Source of the DNA: Sympetrum striolatum | Lineage: Eukaryota; Arthropoda; Insecta; Odonata; Libellulidae | NCBI GenBank assembly: GCA_947579665.1 | Contig: CANPUZ010000031.1 | Span: forward strand, 992,001 to 1,056,000 | Direction of reading: 5' to 3' | Length of the DNA: 64,000 nucleotides | Shown here: in pieces, positions 1 through 12,793 of the stretch | Position numbering within the stretch: position 1 is the first letter of the stretch | How the letters are laid out: each line of letters opens with the position of its first letter | Notes under the pieces: model-generated | The model's input: the letters and a program-made list of their open reading frames with translations, nothing else | What the model was told of the DNA's origin: nothing | Database searches by the model: none | Made by a program: the position numbers and the translations under genes

Positions 1-44
1 TGTTGTCGATCTGCTTGCAGTATGCAAGCAACATTTTACTCGTA
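1..44 (+). repeat. 3' end of a cassette (cut by window edge)
   Basis: Holds the diagnostic cassette 3' end: GATCTGCTTGCAGTATGCAAGC with its hairpin at 13-29, then AACATTTTACTCGTA. It is identical to 39932-39975. The spacer 45-94 follows, with TATATAATAGATATA, the CGCTTCTCCGGAT motif and ATTCATTCAT. Confidence 0.85.
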
Positions 45-94
45 TATAATAGATATATAGACGCTTCTCCGGATATACCTATATATTCATTCAT

Positions 95-2362
<2,268 letters not shown>

Positions 2363-2422
2363 TATATATATATAGGTATATCCGGAGAAACGTCTATATA
2401 TAATAGATATATATATATATAT

Positions 2423-3500
2423 AGGGGATCAAAATTCTAACCATGTTCCACAAGTGCCAACGACTTGAAATTTTTACGACGTATTGGCCATAACGTGTAA
2501 CCTGCAGGAAAAAGCCGACATTGAACCTCGGTGTCATGGGTTCGATTCCAGAAGGCCCCAAAGTCCCGATTTTCTCCATAAGGATACATGGCGGGGATTT
2601 TCGAAAATTTTTTGACGCACTTCCCGGAAAAGTAGAGAGTTGAAATTCGAGGGATCGCTAGATGCTGTGCATATCTAAAGGAAACCATAAAGACATCCAC
2701 GAATATTATCCTTGGTTCGATGCTAGGTCGGGGCAAAAATCGGCCGTTTAAAATGCATTGTGGCGATTTTTAAGATTTTTTTTGGACCCTTTTCCGATGG
2801 CATAGAAACTTGAAATTCGGTATGAGGTTAGATACCATAAAAATAAATCATAATCGAAATTTACATATTCGCTGATGGTCCTTGGTTCGATCCCAGAGGG
2901 ACATTTATTTTCCTCAATGCATTTCTTACGGAGATAACGGAAACAAATTTTAGGTACTTCCCGGGACGATATCGACTTCAAACTTTGCATATGGAAAGAT
3001 CAAGTCCATACAAATCAAACAGTGCATTCACGGCTATCAATGTGTCCTGGGTTCGACACCAGGTGTCTCTGCAATCAGAAGTTGATCCGATTTTTAGGAA
3101 TTATTTTGAAACCTTTGCCAATAATATAGAAACTTCAAATTCGGCATATAGATAGAGATCATAATTAACTTTTAGAAACATTTTTTAGATTTCCATGATC
3201 GTCCTTGGTTCGAAACCAGAGAGCCATTTAAATTCGTGAAAATTAGAACGTCTTTTGAGGCAATTGTAGCCCATTGTTCTATTTGTATTTTCACACATAG
3301 TTAGAAATGGTGATGTTCTATTGTGCTGCATAGTAAGTTCTCAGTAAAGACCCGGGTTCGATGCCAGACGATGGAATTTCAGCAAATTTTAAGAAAAATT
3401 TCAATCCATTTATTTCTTTTGATGGCCGTCCCGATATGATGCCCACATGATAATAGTGTTGTCGATCTGCTTGCAGTATGCAAGCTACATTTTACTCGTA
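2423..3500 (+). repeat. Cassette C3, type 1, forward
   Basis: Starts AGGGGATCAAAATTC. B-boxes begin at 2539, 2714, 2884, 3050, 3207 and 3355, so the spacing series is conserved to within 1 bp. Hairpin 3469-3485. Position 3196 is one of the substitutions that separate the two 40-kb copies. Confidence 0.85.
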
Positions 3501-3525
3501 TAATAGATAGATAGGTATATAGATA

Positions 3526-4604
3526 GGATACTAATTCACAGCCCAAACCACAAGCGTCATCGGCTTGAAATTTTTACGACGTATTGGCCATATGGTGTAA
3601 CCACCAGAAAAATTGTGATTTTGAACCTCAGTGTCAAGGGTTCGATTCCAGAGGGCCCAAAAGTCCCGATTTTTCCCATTTAAATGCATTGCGTTGATTT
3701 TCGGGAATTTTTAAAAAATACTTGCCGGATAGGTAGGGACTTAAAACTCAAGGAGCCGATATATATGGTCATCATCTATCGAAAACATAAATGAGTTTTT
3801 CGGAAAATATCCTGGGTTCGATGCTAGGTCAAGGCAAAAATCGGCCGTTTAAAATACATTGTGGCGATTTTTAAGATTTTTTTTGGACCCCTTCCCGATG
3901 ACATGGAAACTTGAAATTAGGCATGAAGTTGGAGATCATAAATATATTTCATAATCAAATTTTACATATTCGCTGATGGTCCTTGGTTCGATCCCAGAGA
4001 GCCATTTACATTCCTCAATACATTTCTTATGGAGATAACGGAAAAAGGTTTTAGGTACTTCCCGGCATGATATCGACTTCAAACTTTGCATAATATAAGA
4101 TGAAGTACTTATAAATCATAATTTGTATTCCCAGCTAACAATATTTTCTGGGTTCGACACCAGGCGTCTCTACAATCAGTAAATTATCCGATTTTTAGGA
4201 ATTTTTTTGAACCCTTTCCCAATAATATTAAAACATGAAATTAGGTATTTAGATAGAGAACATAGATACATTTCAAAAACATATTTTAGATTTCAAAGAT
4301 AGTCCTTGGTTCGAATCCAGAGAGCCATTTACATTATTGAAAAGTAGGACGTCGTTTGAGGCAGTTGGAGCCAATATTTCTGCTTGAATTTTCACACATA
4401 GTAAGAGATAGTGATTTTCTGTTGTGCCGCATATTACGTTCACCAGGAAGGCCTAGGTTCGATGCCAGACGATTAAATTGCAGCGAATTTTAAGAACTTT
4501 TTCAATCCCTTTTTATTTTCTATTGAGGGCCGTCCCGATATGATGCCGAAAAGAAATTAGTGTTTTCGATCTGCTTGCAGTATGCAAGCTACATTTTACT
4601 TGTA
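3526..4604 (+). repeat. Cassette C4, type 1, forward
   Basis: Starts GGATACTAATTCACAGCC, with six GTTCGA-containing monomers. Hairpin 4573-4589; the end is variant (TTTTACTTGTA). It faces the next cassette 3' end to 3' end across a 10-bp TA-rich spacer. Confidence 0.85.
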
Positions 4605-4614
4605 TATATATAGG

Positions 4615-5529
4615 TACGAGTAAAATGTTGCTTGCATACTGCAAGCAGATCAACAACACTAATTTTTGTTGGAATCATATAGGGACGGTCCTCAAAAGAA
4701 AAACAAATGATTAAAAAATTCCTAAAATTCGCTGAAATTTCATCGTCTGGCATCGAACCCTGGTCTTTACTGTGAACTTACTATGCAGCACAATAGAAGA
4801 TCACCGTCTCTAACTATGTGTGAAAATTCAAGCAGAAATAAGGGCTGCAACTGCTTTAAAAGAAGTTCAAATTTTCACGAATGTAAATGACTCTCTGGAT
4901 TCGAACCAAGGACAATCTTGGAAATCTTAAACATGCTTCTGAAAGGTATTTATTACCTCTATCTATATGCCGAATTTCAAGTTTCTATATCATTGGGAAA
5001 GCTTTCAGAATAATTCCTAAAAATCGGATCAACTTCTGATTGCAGGGACACCTGGTGTCGAACCCAGGACTTATTGTAAGCTGTAAATGCAGAGTTTGAT
5101 TTGTAAATAGTTGCTCTTGTACCATGCTAAGTTTGATGTCGATAGCATGCCGGAAAGTACCTAAATTATGTTTCCGCTTTCTCCGTAAGAAATGCATTGA
5201 GAAGTGCAAATGGCCCTCTGGGATCGAACCAAGGACCATCAGCGAACATGTGCAATTTGATTATGAAATATATTCAAGATATCTATTTACGTACCGAGTT
5301 TCAAGTATAGATGTTATCGGGAAAGGATCCAAAAAAAATCTTCAAAATCACCGCAATGCATTTTAAACGGCCGAATTTTGCCCCAACCTAGCATCGAACC
5401 ATGGACCATATTCGGCGATGTCTTTCTGATTTACGTTGGAGTTGCACGGCTTCTAGCGATCCCTTGAATTTCAATTTTCTACGTTTCCGGGAAGTGCCTC
5501 AAAAAAATTTTCGAAAATCCCTGCCATGT
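4615..5529 (-). repeat. Cassette C5, type 1, reverse, 5'-truncated
   Basis: Starts at its inverted 3' end (TACGAGTAAAATG, hairpin 4630-4646). It contains five inverted boxes (ATCGAACC type) instead of six. The leader monomer is cut off at CCATGT (5529), where a forward cassette begins with no spacer. Confidence 0.8.
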
Positions 5530-6605
5530 GATACTAATTCACAGGCTAAACTACTGGCGTCATTGACTCGAAATTTTTACCACGTATTGACCATAACGTG
5601 AAACCCCCAGGAAAAAAGCGACTTTGATCCTCAGTGTCATAGGTTCGATTCCAGAGGGCCCCAAAGTCCCGATTTTTCCCGTTTAAATGCATTGCCGTGA
5701 TTTTCGGGAATTTAAAAAAAATACTTTCCAGATAGGTAGAGAAATAAAACTCAAGGAGCCTATATATATGGTAATGATCTATCGAAATCATAAATGAGTT
5801 TTACAGAAAATATCCTAAGTTCGATGCTAGGTCGAGGCAAAAATCGGCCGTTTAAAATGCATTGTGGCGATATTTATGATTTTTTTTGGACCCTTTCCCG
5901 ATGGCATGGATACTTGAAATTCGGCATGAGGTTGGAGATCATAAATTTATTTCATAATCAAATTTTTTGTATTTTCTGATGGTCCTTGGTTCGATCCCAG
6001 AGGGCCATTTAAATTCCTCAATGCATTTCTTATGGAGATAACGGAGACAAATTTTAGGTACTTCCCGGCATGCTATCGACTTAAAACTTAGCGTGAAAGA
6101 AGAACCAGTCTTAACAAATCAAACTATGCATTCATAGCTATCAATGTGTCCTGGGTTCGACACCAGGTGTCTCTGCAATCAGAAGTTTATCCGATTTTTA
6201 GGAATTATTTTGAAAACTTTTCCAATAATATAGAAATCTCAAATTCGGCATATTGATAGAGATCATAAATAACTTACAGAAACATGTTTTATATTTCCAA
6301 GATCGTCCTTGGTACGAATCCAGAGAGCCATTTACATTCGTGAAAGGTAGAACGTCGTTTGAGGCAGTTGTAGCCAATATTTCTGCTTGAATTTTCACAC
6401 ATAGTTAGAGATAGTGATCTTCTATTGCGCAGCTTAGTAAGTTCACCAGGAAGACCCTGATTCGATGCCAGACGCTAAAATTTCAGCGAAATTTAAAAAT
6501 ATTTTCAATCCTTTTTTTTTCTTTGGAGGACCGTCCCGAAATGATGCCGACATGAAAATAGTGTTGTCGATCTGCTTGCAGTATGCAAGCAACATTTTAC
6601 TCGTA
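5530..6605 (+). repeat. Cassette C6, type 1, forward
   Basis: Starts GATACTAATTCACAGG directly against truncated C5. Six monomers, of which some boxes are degenerate (AGTTCGATGCTAGG near 5817, GGTACGAATCC near 6312, ATTCGATGCC near 6451). Hairpin 6574-6590. Spacer 6606-6635 is TAGCTATA/TAGATA-rich. Confidence 0.82.
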
Positions 6606-6635
6606 TAGCTATATAGCTATATAGGTATATAGATA

Positions 6636-7168
6636 GGATACAAATTCACAGGCTAAACCACAAGCGTCATTGACTTGAAATTTTTATGACATATTGGCCA
6701 TAACGTGAAACCCCCAGGAAAAAAGCGACTTTGATCCTCAGTGTCATAGGTTCGATTCCAGAGGGCCCCAAAGTCCCGATTTTTCCCGTTTGAATGCATT
6801 GCCGTGATTTTCGGGAATTAAAAAAAAATACTTTCCGGATAGGTAGAGAAGTAAAACTCAAGTGCCTATATTTATGGTCTTGGACTTTCGAAAACATCAA
6901 TGATTTTCACAAAAATTATCCTGGGTTCGATGCTAGGACGATGCAAAGATCTGCCCTTTAAAATAGATGGGAGCCGTTTTTCATTATTTTTTTAGATGCA
7001 CTTATCGAAATGAAAGGATGTTCGTGCTTGGCTGGATGATGTATGGTACGAATTAGTTTTAGAAAAAAATTTTCATAAGACCGTGCTATTCCTTGGTTCG
7101 AAGCCAGAGCACAATAACGTTTCTCTCATAAGGAATATAAAGGAAAAGTAGGACGTCATTTGAGGCAG
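6636..7168 (+). repeat. Cassette C7, type 2, forward, part before the LTR insertion
   Basis: Left part of a type 2 cassette, with three boxes (near 6741, 6924 and 7098). It is interrupted by the BEL/Pao element after GGCAG (7164-7168) and resumes at 13383. Type 2 monomers differ from type 1 in the third and later units, which carry the GAGCACATTAACATTTCTC-like segment. Confidence 0.85.
7164..7168. repeat. Target-site duplication (left) of the BEL/Pao element
   Basis: GGCAG directly precedes the TG of the left LTR and is repeated after the CA of the right LTR (13383-13387). Intact cassettes carry a single copy (TTGAGGCAGTTGTAACC), so this is a clean 5-bp duplication, a usual size for BEL/Pao. 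Confidence 0.93.
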
Positions 7169-7459
7169 TGTTCGTGATTTTTGCGGATAGAAAGAGAGTT
7201 TCAAACTTAACAGTGTGTTTATTGTGACTTGCGATGCGACGCCGGACGAGGACCTTAGACTCGCGAAAAGGCGGGAGCGATGTCTCTGCTGGTGAGACGC
7301 GAGAGAAAGAGAGAGAGGTTCGGCTAGCGAAGCCCGAAACTCAATTCCTAGGTAGAGAGGGGAGAGGGTAGCAAGGTGACTGACGGGAAATACCTGCCAC
7401 CGCGCAAGTGCTTTTGCGTCAGTGGCAAGCAATACCGCGAATTCAAAAGGTACGGAACA
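7169..7459 (-). repeat. 3' LTR of BEL/Pao copy 1
   Basis: 291 bp, TG...CA ends on the plus strand. It differs from the 5' LTR only in the stretch GAAAGAGAGTTTC versus GAAAGAAAGTCTC. The small open frame across it (7073-7516) is chance. Confidence 0.96.
7218..7223 (-). promoter_or_regulatory. Polyadenylation signal AATAAA in the 3' LTR
   Basis: AATAAA on the minus strand, about 50 bp before the LTR 3' end, a plausible polyadenylation signal for the element's transcript. The same hexamer is at 13141-13146 in the 5' LTR and at 47149-47154 in copy 2. Confidence 0.6.
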
Positions 7460-7476
7460 TGCCGCCCGCCTCGTCC
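7460..7476 (-). promoter_or_regulatory. Polypurine tract candidate
   Basis: On the minus strand the bases just before the 3' LTR read GGACGAGGCGGGCGGCA, the expected place for plus-strand priming. The core GGCGGGCGG occurs again at 7548-7556 in the 3' untranslated region. Confidence 0.5.
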
Positions 7477-7591
7477 GCGACGAAACAATACAGAGAATAT
7501 ACATACAAATAATCACTCATTACAATAATAATAAAAGAAACTGAATTCCGCCCGCCGTAAGCGGACCTCATACAAAAAAACAAAACAAAGC
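7477..7591 (-). other. 3' untranslated region of BEL/Pao copy 1
   Basis: About 115 bp between the pol stop and the polypurine tract. It holds a T/G-rich run just after pol and a second GGCGGGCGG box (7548-7556). No env-like frame is present. Confidence 0.6.
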
Positions 7592-10500
7592 TCATTTCAA
7601 AAGTAAACACAGTTTGATCACAGCCCGGGTAATTATACCCTTCGTAGTTTTCACTCTCACAACTCGCACCAACCCATCACGGCCGGGGCAGAGCTCAATT
7701 ATTCTGCCCGTTAACCACTTAGTGGGCGGAAGAAGGGAGTCTTTTACTATCACCCAAGTTCCTACGGTTAAGTTCTCTTTTCTCGTTCGCCACTTGGGTA
7801 ACTGTATGAGTTCTTGAAGGTATTCTTTGGACCATCGCGTCCAGAAATGGTCTCTCATCCCGGTGATCAGTTTGAATCTGTTGCGAAGCGGTATATTCTC
7901 GCTCTCCGAGAATGGTTCTGGAATGGCAGAGAGTGGTTCTCCAATTAAAAAATGGCCGGGGGTGAGAGGAAGAAGGTCGTTAGCATCATTGCTGACGGGA
8001 GAGAGCGGACGGGAATTTAGGCAGGCTTCGATCTGACACAATAAGGTTGACATTTCCTCGTAGGTCAACGTCTGGTCTCCGATGACTCTGCGGAGATGGT
8101 GTTTCGTGGATTTTATGCCCGCTTCCCAGAGACCACCGAAGTGAGGAGCGTAGGGGGGGTTGAAGGCCCAGTCCGTCCCAATGGAGCTGAGGGTCGATGC
8201 TGTGATCTCATAAAATGGTGAGGCAGCGTTGAACATTGACCGCAGCTCTCGGTCGGCGCCTCTAAAGTTTGAAGCGTTGTCACTAAAGATTTTGCCGCAA
8301 TGACCCCTGCGGGAGATGAATCTGCGGAAGGCTGAAATGAAATCATCTGTTGACAAACCAGAAACACATTCTAAATGTACAGCCTTCGTACACATGCAAA
8401 CGAACAAGCATATATATCCTTTATAGGCCTTGTAGCCTCGGCCTTTGGTTGTTCTTAGCATAATGGGGCCGGCGTAATCCACTCCTGTGGAATTAAAGGG
8501 TTTCTGAGGTCTTACCCTTTCTACTGGTAAGTCTCCGATCATTTGACCAATCCCCTTGCCTCGGAATCGGGTACAGATAGGACATCTCATTATTTCTCTT
8601 TTTACTAAGACGCGGTTTCGCATAACCCAAAACCGTCGCGCAAGATAAGCCCTCGTCTGCTGATGTCCGCCATGAAGCGTTGCCAGATGGGCGTATCTTA
8701 TCATCAGCACCGCAAGATGACACTGCTTAGGGATGATCATCGGGTGTTTTTCATCGAAGGACACCATCGCACGCTCCAACCGGCCACCCACTCGCAGGAC
8801 TCCTTTCTCGTCCAAGACAGGTTTCAGGCGCAGCAGAGGCGAGGACCGCGGGAGAGGGCGGCAGTTCTGCAGGAAGTCTATCTCCCGGGCGAAATGATCC
8901 GCTTGCGACCACCGTACAAGGGCTAGCAAGGCATCGGCACGCTCCTCGGCAGAGAGATGGCCGGATCGGCGATTATTCCGGAACCTGGAATTATGAAAAA
9001 ATCTACGACACCATGAAATAGTGCGTGTCAATCTCAATAGACAGGAAAATCTATCGATAACATCACCGAAATCCGTCGAGATATGAAAAGTCGTTAATTT
9101 CGACTTCCGCAGCTCCTGATGTTCGGAGCCATCTGGTTCTCCAGCTTCTCGGCTCCAGACTGGCTCCCCATTGATGAGCCAAGATGCACCATGCCACCAC
9201 TCCGTCGACCGGAGAAGCTCGACTGGGCTGATCCCTCGCGTGGCGGCGTCAGCAGGGTTGTGACGTGTAGGCACGTAGTTCCAGCTGGCTGGATCAAGTG
9301 AGGACTGGATCTCTGCGACTCTGTGAGCCACGAACGGCGTCCACCGGGATGCGTGACCTCTGATCCATGCCAGGGTGACGTTCGAATCCGTCCAAGCGTG
9401 GACTGGGAGTTTTCCTAAGCGGATTCCTTCTATTACCTTTACCAATAAACGAGTTAAAAGCACTGCGGCACATAGTTCAAGCCTGGGGACACTAACAGTT
9501 TTCACTGGGGCCACTTTCGTTTTAGCAACTAACAAATTCACTAAAAGCCCGTAAGTTACGTCTGAAACACGAATATACACTACAGCTGCATACGCTCTTT
9601 CAGAGGCGTCACAAAATCCGTGAAGCGATACATCAGAAAGATTCTCACGGGAAACTTTAACCCATCTAGGAATTCTGATGGAATTCACCTTTAGCAACGA
9701 CAAGCGAAAATTATCCCATAACGAAGCCAAGCGGGGAGGCAGAGGCTGATCCCAAGAAAGATTTGCAAGCCATAAATCTTGCATAAATATTTTAGCGAAC
9801 ACAAACACGGGCGCCATCCAACCCATCGGGTCGTAGAGTCTTGCTATGTCCGATAAAACAGATCGTTTTGTCAGTACGGTATTTGCATTTGGGTAATTAA
9901 TTCTTAGATGAAAGTTATCATCTTTGGGTTCCCAATTGATTCCCAAAGTGGCGACGTGATCTTTATCGGAGAAGGTTTTGTGTTCGAGTCCGTTCGGACT
10001 AAGTTGAGAATTATTAGATGCCCACTTACTCAACGGGAATCCTGCAGTATTCAGCATACTGATAATTTGCTCTTTAACGACCAATGCCTGTTCTACATTG
10101 TCTGCCCCACAAAGAATATCGTCGACATAAGAATGAAAGCGAATAGCGTCCGCTGCTAAGGGAAAGTTACTCTCCTCATCCTGCGCCAATTGTTTTAGGA
10201 CTCTAAGCGCTAAAAAAGGAGCGGAAGCGGTACCGTAGGTGACGGTGGTGAGCTTAAAGTCCCTTATCGGATCTGAAGAGTTAAATCTCCACAGAATTCT
10301 TTGAAAGTCTGCATCATCCGAATGGATACGTATTTGTCTAAACATCTTGACTATATCCGTGGTAAATGCGACTCTATACAACCGCCAACGAGTCATTATC
10401 ATCCAAAGATCAGGCTGTAATTTGGGTCCAGATAAAAGTAAATCATTTAAAGAATATCCTGACGAGGATTTAAAAGAGGCGTTGAAAACCACTCTAATAC

Positions 10501-11836
10501 TTTTGGAAGCCTCACATTTTTTCTCAACAGTATGATGAGGAAGATAATACTTATTTAATGAATTCCGTTCGACCTCTTCCATGTGGTTCAGAGTTAAATA
10601 TTCCCGCATAAACTGATTATACAAGGCTCTCAATGCTTGTGTTTCCTCCAAGCGACGTTCTGACTTCAGAAATAAATTAAGAACCGCACTTTTAGAGGAT
10701 CCCAAATATAGCGAATCGTCATTTATAAAGGGTAGACGAACAATGTAACGTCCTTTATCATCCCTTGAATGAGTCTTAATAAAATGATCCTCGCAGTAGG
10801 CGTCTTCATCTGACACAGGTTTTTCCGATGAGACTTCTTCCATTTCCCAAAATATCTGAAGGTCATCCGTCAACCTGCTTTGCGTTTGAATATGCATCAC
10901 GGACGCGGAATTTTTCCCAATGTGCGAGGTCACAGGCGTAGCGGGTCCCATTAAAACCCATCCAAAAGCAGTTAATCGGGCAATGGGCGATCCCATCGGA
11001 CCTACGCGACTTTCATTTAAAAATAATGGTCCGCATACATCAGCGCCAAGAATAAGGTCGATCGCGGATGGCTTCGCGAACTCTGGATCGGCAAGATACA
11101 AACCATGCAAGTGTGGCCAATTCTGAAGTCGAACTGAGCGAGACGGAGTCAGCGTAGTCAGCGTTTTTAGTGCGTACGCTTGAATTTGAATACCAAAAGA
11201 GGCATCATAGCTTGATCGTATAAATAAATTAACCAAGCTAGAGGCGATTCCCGCTTCACAGCCCTGCACTCCAGTTATTGGAACATTAACTGTCGTTTTC
11301 GATAACCGCAATGACTGCGCGACCCATTCTGTCACGAAAGAGGAGTCGGAAGCCGTGTCGAGTAAGGCTCTAAATGTTATAATCTTCCCTGACGGTGACT
11401 CAATATGTAGTCTTACAGTGGCCAATAAAACTACTTTATCTGTCGTCACGGAATGTAACGATGCCATTGGCGTTGAAGCTGGACCCGGGACCGACGTGTG
11501 GTCGACCAGTCTAGTTGAAGAGGAATCGTCGGGGGGTGATTGAGGCGAATCATAATGATTAACACGTTGGTTGGTTATGGTGGATTCATGGAGTAACGTA
11601 TGATGTCGCTGACCGCACTCCCAGCATGTGCGTAATGATTTGCACGTTCTTGAAGTATGCTGATTGGAAAGACAATTCATGCAGAGAGAGAATTTGAGAA
11701 CTTGATCCTTACGCTCCTTAGGTTGTAACCCTTTAAAGACAGGACAAAAATACAAGGAGTGCCCCTTCGAGCATAGGATGCATCTCAAATTTTTATTCGG
11801 AAACTGTTTCGCGGAAGTAACATGAACCTGCGGTTT
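7592..11836 (-). CDS. pol: BEL/Pao pol polyprotein (zinc knuckles-PR-RT-RH-IN)
   Basis: The frame is open from just after the gag TAG (11837-11839) to 7592. There is no ATG before residue 37, which already lies within the zinc knuckles, so pol needs fusion to gag. Numbering from codon 11786-11788 (TTG): cysteine knuckles about 3-15, 36-49 and 55-67; retropepsin DTAS at 144-147; reverse transcriptase with TTDIVKMF (D478) and YVDD at 554-557; RNase H with D727, E771, D801 and D847; integrase zinc finger H1034/H1039/C1069/C1072 and catalytic D1104, D1170, E1222; a C-terminal DUF5641-like domain from about 1270 to 1398. All expected catalytic residues are present. The role is processing, reverse transcription and integration of the element. 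The copy at 47523-51767 has an identical protein. Confidence 0.96.
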   Translation of the reverse strand, partial: KPQVHVTSAKQFPNKNLRCILCSKGHSLYFCPVFKGLQPKERKDQVLKFSLCMNCLSNQHTSRTCKSLRTCWECGQRHHTLLHESTITNQRVNHYDSPQSPPDDSSSTRLVDHTSVPGPASTPMASLHSVTTDKVVLLATVRLHIESPSGKIITFRALLDTASDSSFVTEWVAQSLRLSKTTVNVPITGVQGCEAGIASSLVNLFIRSSYDASFGIQIQAYALKTLTTLTPSRSVRLQNWPHLHGLYLADPEFAKPSAIDLILGADVCGPLFLNESRVGPMGSPIARLTAFGWVLMGPATPVTSHIGKNSASVMHIQTQSRLTDDLQIFWEMEEVSSEKPVSDEDAYCEDHFIKTHSRDDKGRYIVRLPFINDDSLYLGSSKSAVLNLFLKSERRLEETQALRALYNQFMREYLTLNHMEEVERNSLNKYYLPHHTVEKKCEASKSIRVVFNASFKSSSGYSLNDLLLSGPKLQPDLWMIMTRWRLYRVAFTTDIVKMFRQIRIHSDDADFQRILWRFNSSDPIRDFKLTTVTYGTASAPFLALRVLKQLAQDEESNFPLAADAIRFHSYVDDILCGADNVEQALVVKEQIISMLNTAGFPLSKWASNNSQLSPNGLEHKTFSDKDHVATLGINWEPKDDNFHLRINYPNANTVLTKRSVLSDIARLYDPMGWMAPVFVFAKIFMQDLWLANLSWDQPLPPRLASLWDNFRLSLLKVNSIRIPRWVKVSRENLSDVSLHGFCDASERAYAAVVYIRVSDVTYGLLVNLLVAKTKVAPVKTVSVPRLELCAAVLLTRLLVKVIEGIRLGKLPVHAWTDSNVTLAWIRGHASRWTPFVAHRVAEIQSSLDPASWNYVPTRHNPADAATRGISPVELLRSTEWWHGASWLINGEPVWSREAGEPDGSEHQELRKSKLTTFHISTDFGDVIDRFSCLLRLTRTISWCRRFFHNSRFRNNRRSGHLSAEERADALLALVRWSQADHFAREIDFLQNCRPLPRSSPLLRLKPVLDEKGVLRVGGRLERAMVSFDEKHPMIIPKQCHLAVLMIRYAHLATLHGGHQQTRAYLARRFWVMRNRVLVKREIMRCPICTRFRGKGIGQMIGDLPVERVRPQKPFNSTGVDYAGPIMLRTTKGRGYKAYKGYICLFVCMCTKAVHLECVSGLSTDDFISAFRRFISRRGHCGKIFSDNASNFRGADRELRSMFNAASPFYEITASTLSSIGTDWAFNPPYAPHFGGLWEAGIKSTKHHLRRVIGDQTLTYEEMSTLLCQIEACLNSRPLSPVSNDANDLLPLTPGHFLIGEPLSAIPEPFSESENIPLRNRFKLITGMRDHFWTRWSKEYLQELIQLPKWRTRKENLTVGTWVIVKDSLLPPTKWLTGRIIELCPGRDGLVRVVRVKTTKGIITRAVIKLCLLLK

Positions 11837-12793
11837 CTATCTTGAAAGGTTCCGTCCACCTTCGCGGTTTTGATTAAGATGAGAGAAAGTGGATTCTTTT
11901 GTCACATCCAACGCGTGAATTCTATTCTCTAGATAATTAAAGAGATCCGAAAACTTGGGGATATTAGAATTGTCTGTTAATGAGAGTTCCCAAGCTAGTC
12001 GCGTTGATGAATCTAGCTTTCTAGTCAAAAGGAAAACGAACCATTCATCCCACTGTTCGATGGGCTTTCCAAGATTTTCAAATGCCCGAATTGTTTGGCG
12101 GAAATGGTCAAGAATTCTTTTTAAGTCCCACGACGTGGTTCTTGTGACCGGGGAGATATCAAAAAGGCTCTTCATGTGAAAGTTGGAAAGAATCCTTTTG
12201 CTACCATAACGTCGCTCAAGATCGTCCCATGCCCCTTTATAGTTAGCACTCGTGACTGGAGTATTTTCGATAACTTCAGCGGCGGGACCGCGTAAATGAG
12301 TTTTTAGGTACAGTAATTTATGCACGTCCGACAGATCCGGAATCTCGTGGACGAGTTTCTTAAACTGGTCGCGGAAGCTCTCCCATTCTAAAAGGTTCCC
12401 CGAGAAGGTAGGGAGCTCAATTTTAGGCAATTGGGCATGTACACTCTCGCCGCGATATATATTAGGGACCACATCTTTAGAGTCTACTTGAGGAGACAAG
12501 TTGAAAATCAACTCCGCAATATTGGCACACGCTTCACTGTACTGAAGTTCCGTCTGCGAAAAGACATCGTCCTCAAAATAGTCGGTTTCCGCGGCATCAG
12601 AATCTTCTGATAAGGCATAATGTTTGCTCAAAAAATCAGCCCAATAGGAATTCAATAGTCCTTTGCGATGTTCTAAATATGCAACAGTTAATTTTTCCTT
12701 TCCAAATTTTAAGGTATTTGCCCAAAATCTAGAAATTAGTTCACCTCTGTGGACTTGCCCTAAAATTAACTTCTTAGTCTCTGACGAAGCCAT
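11837..12793 (-). CDS. gag: BEL/Pao gag (DUF1759-like), ends at an in-frame TAG
   Basis: 318 codons starting at an ATG in good context (ATTATGG, A at -3 and G at +4). Residues 122-144, from LPKIELPTFSG through EWESFRDQF, are the hallmark of the DUF1759 region of BEL/Pao Gag, continuing through LKTHLRGPAAEVI and WDDLERRYGS. It forms the particle that packages the element's RNA. It ends at TAG (11837-11839), and pol continues in the same frame right after it. BEL/Pao elements usually carry one continuous gag-pol frame, so the stop is either read through or a recent mutation. It is present in both duplicated copies. Confidence 0.93.
   Translation of the reverse strand: MASSETKKLILGQVHRGELISRFWANTLKFGKEKLTVAYLEHRKGLLNSYWADFLSKHYALSEDSDAAETDYFEDDVFSQTELQYSEACANIAELIFNLSPQVDSKDVVPNIYRGESVHAQLPKIELPTFSGNLLEWESFRDQFKKLVHEIPDLSDVHKLLYLKTHLRGPAAEVIENTPVTSANYKGAWDDLERRYGSKRILSNFHMKSLFDISPVTRTTSWDLKRILDHFRQTIRAFENLGKPIEQWDEWFVFLLTRKLDSSTRLAWELSLTDNSNIPKFSDLFNYLENRIHALDVTKESTFSHLNQNREGGRNLSR

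Noticed and set aside
7073..7516. 147-codon minus-strand frame over the 3' LTR, and the similar one at 12957-13418
   Set aside because: Both arise because the LTR happens to be open in this frame. They start or end in unrelated flanks and show no domain.
8113..8926. Several 60-87-codon frames within pol in other frames
   Set aside because: Shadows of the 1,398-residue pol frame, which has all the enzyme motifs.
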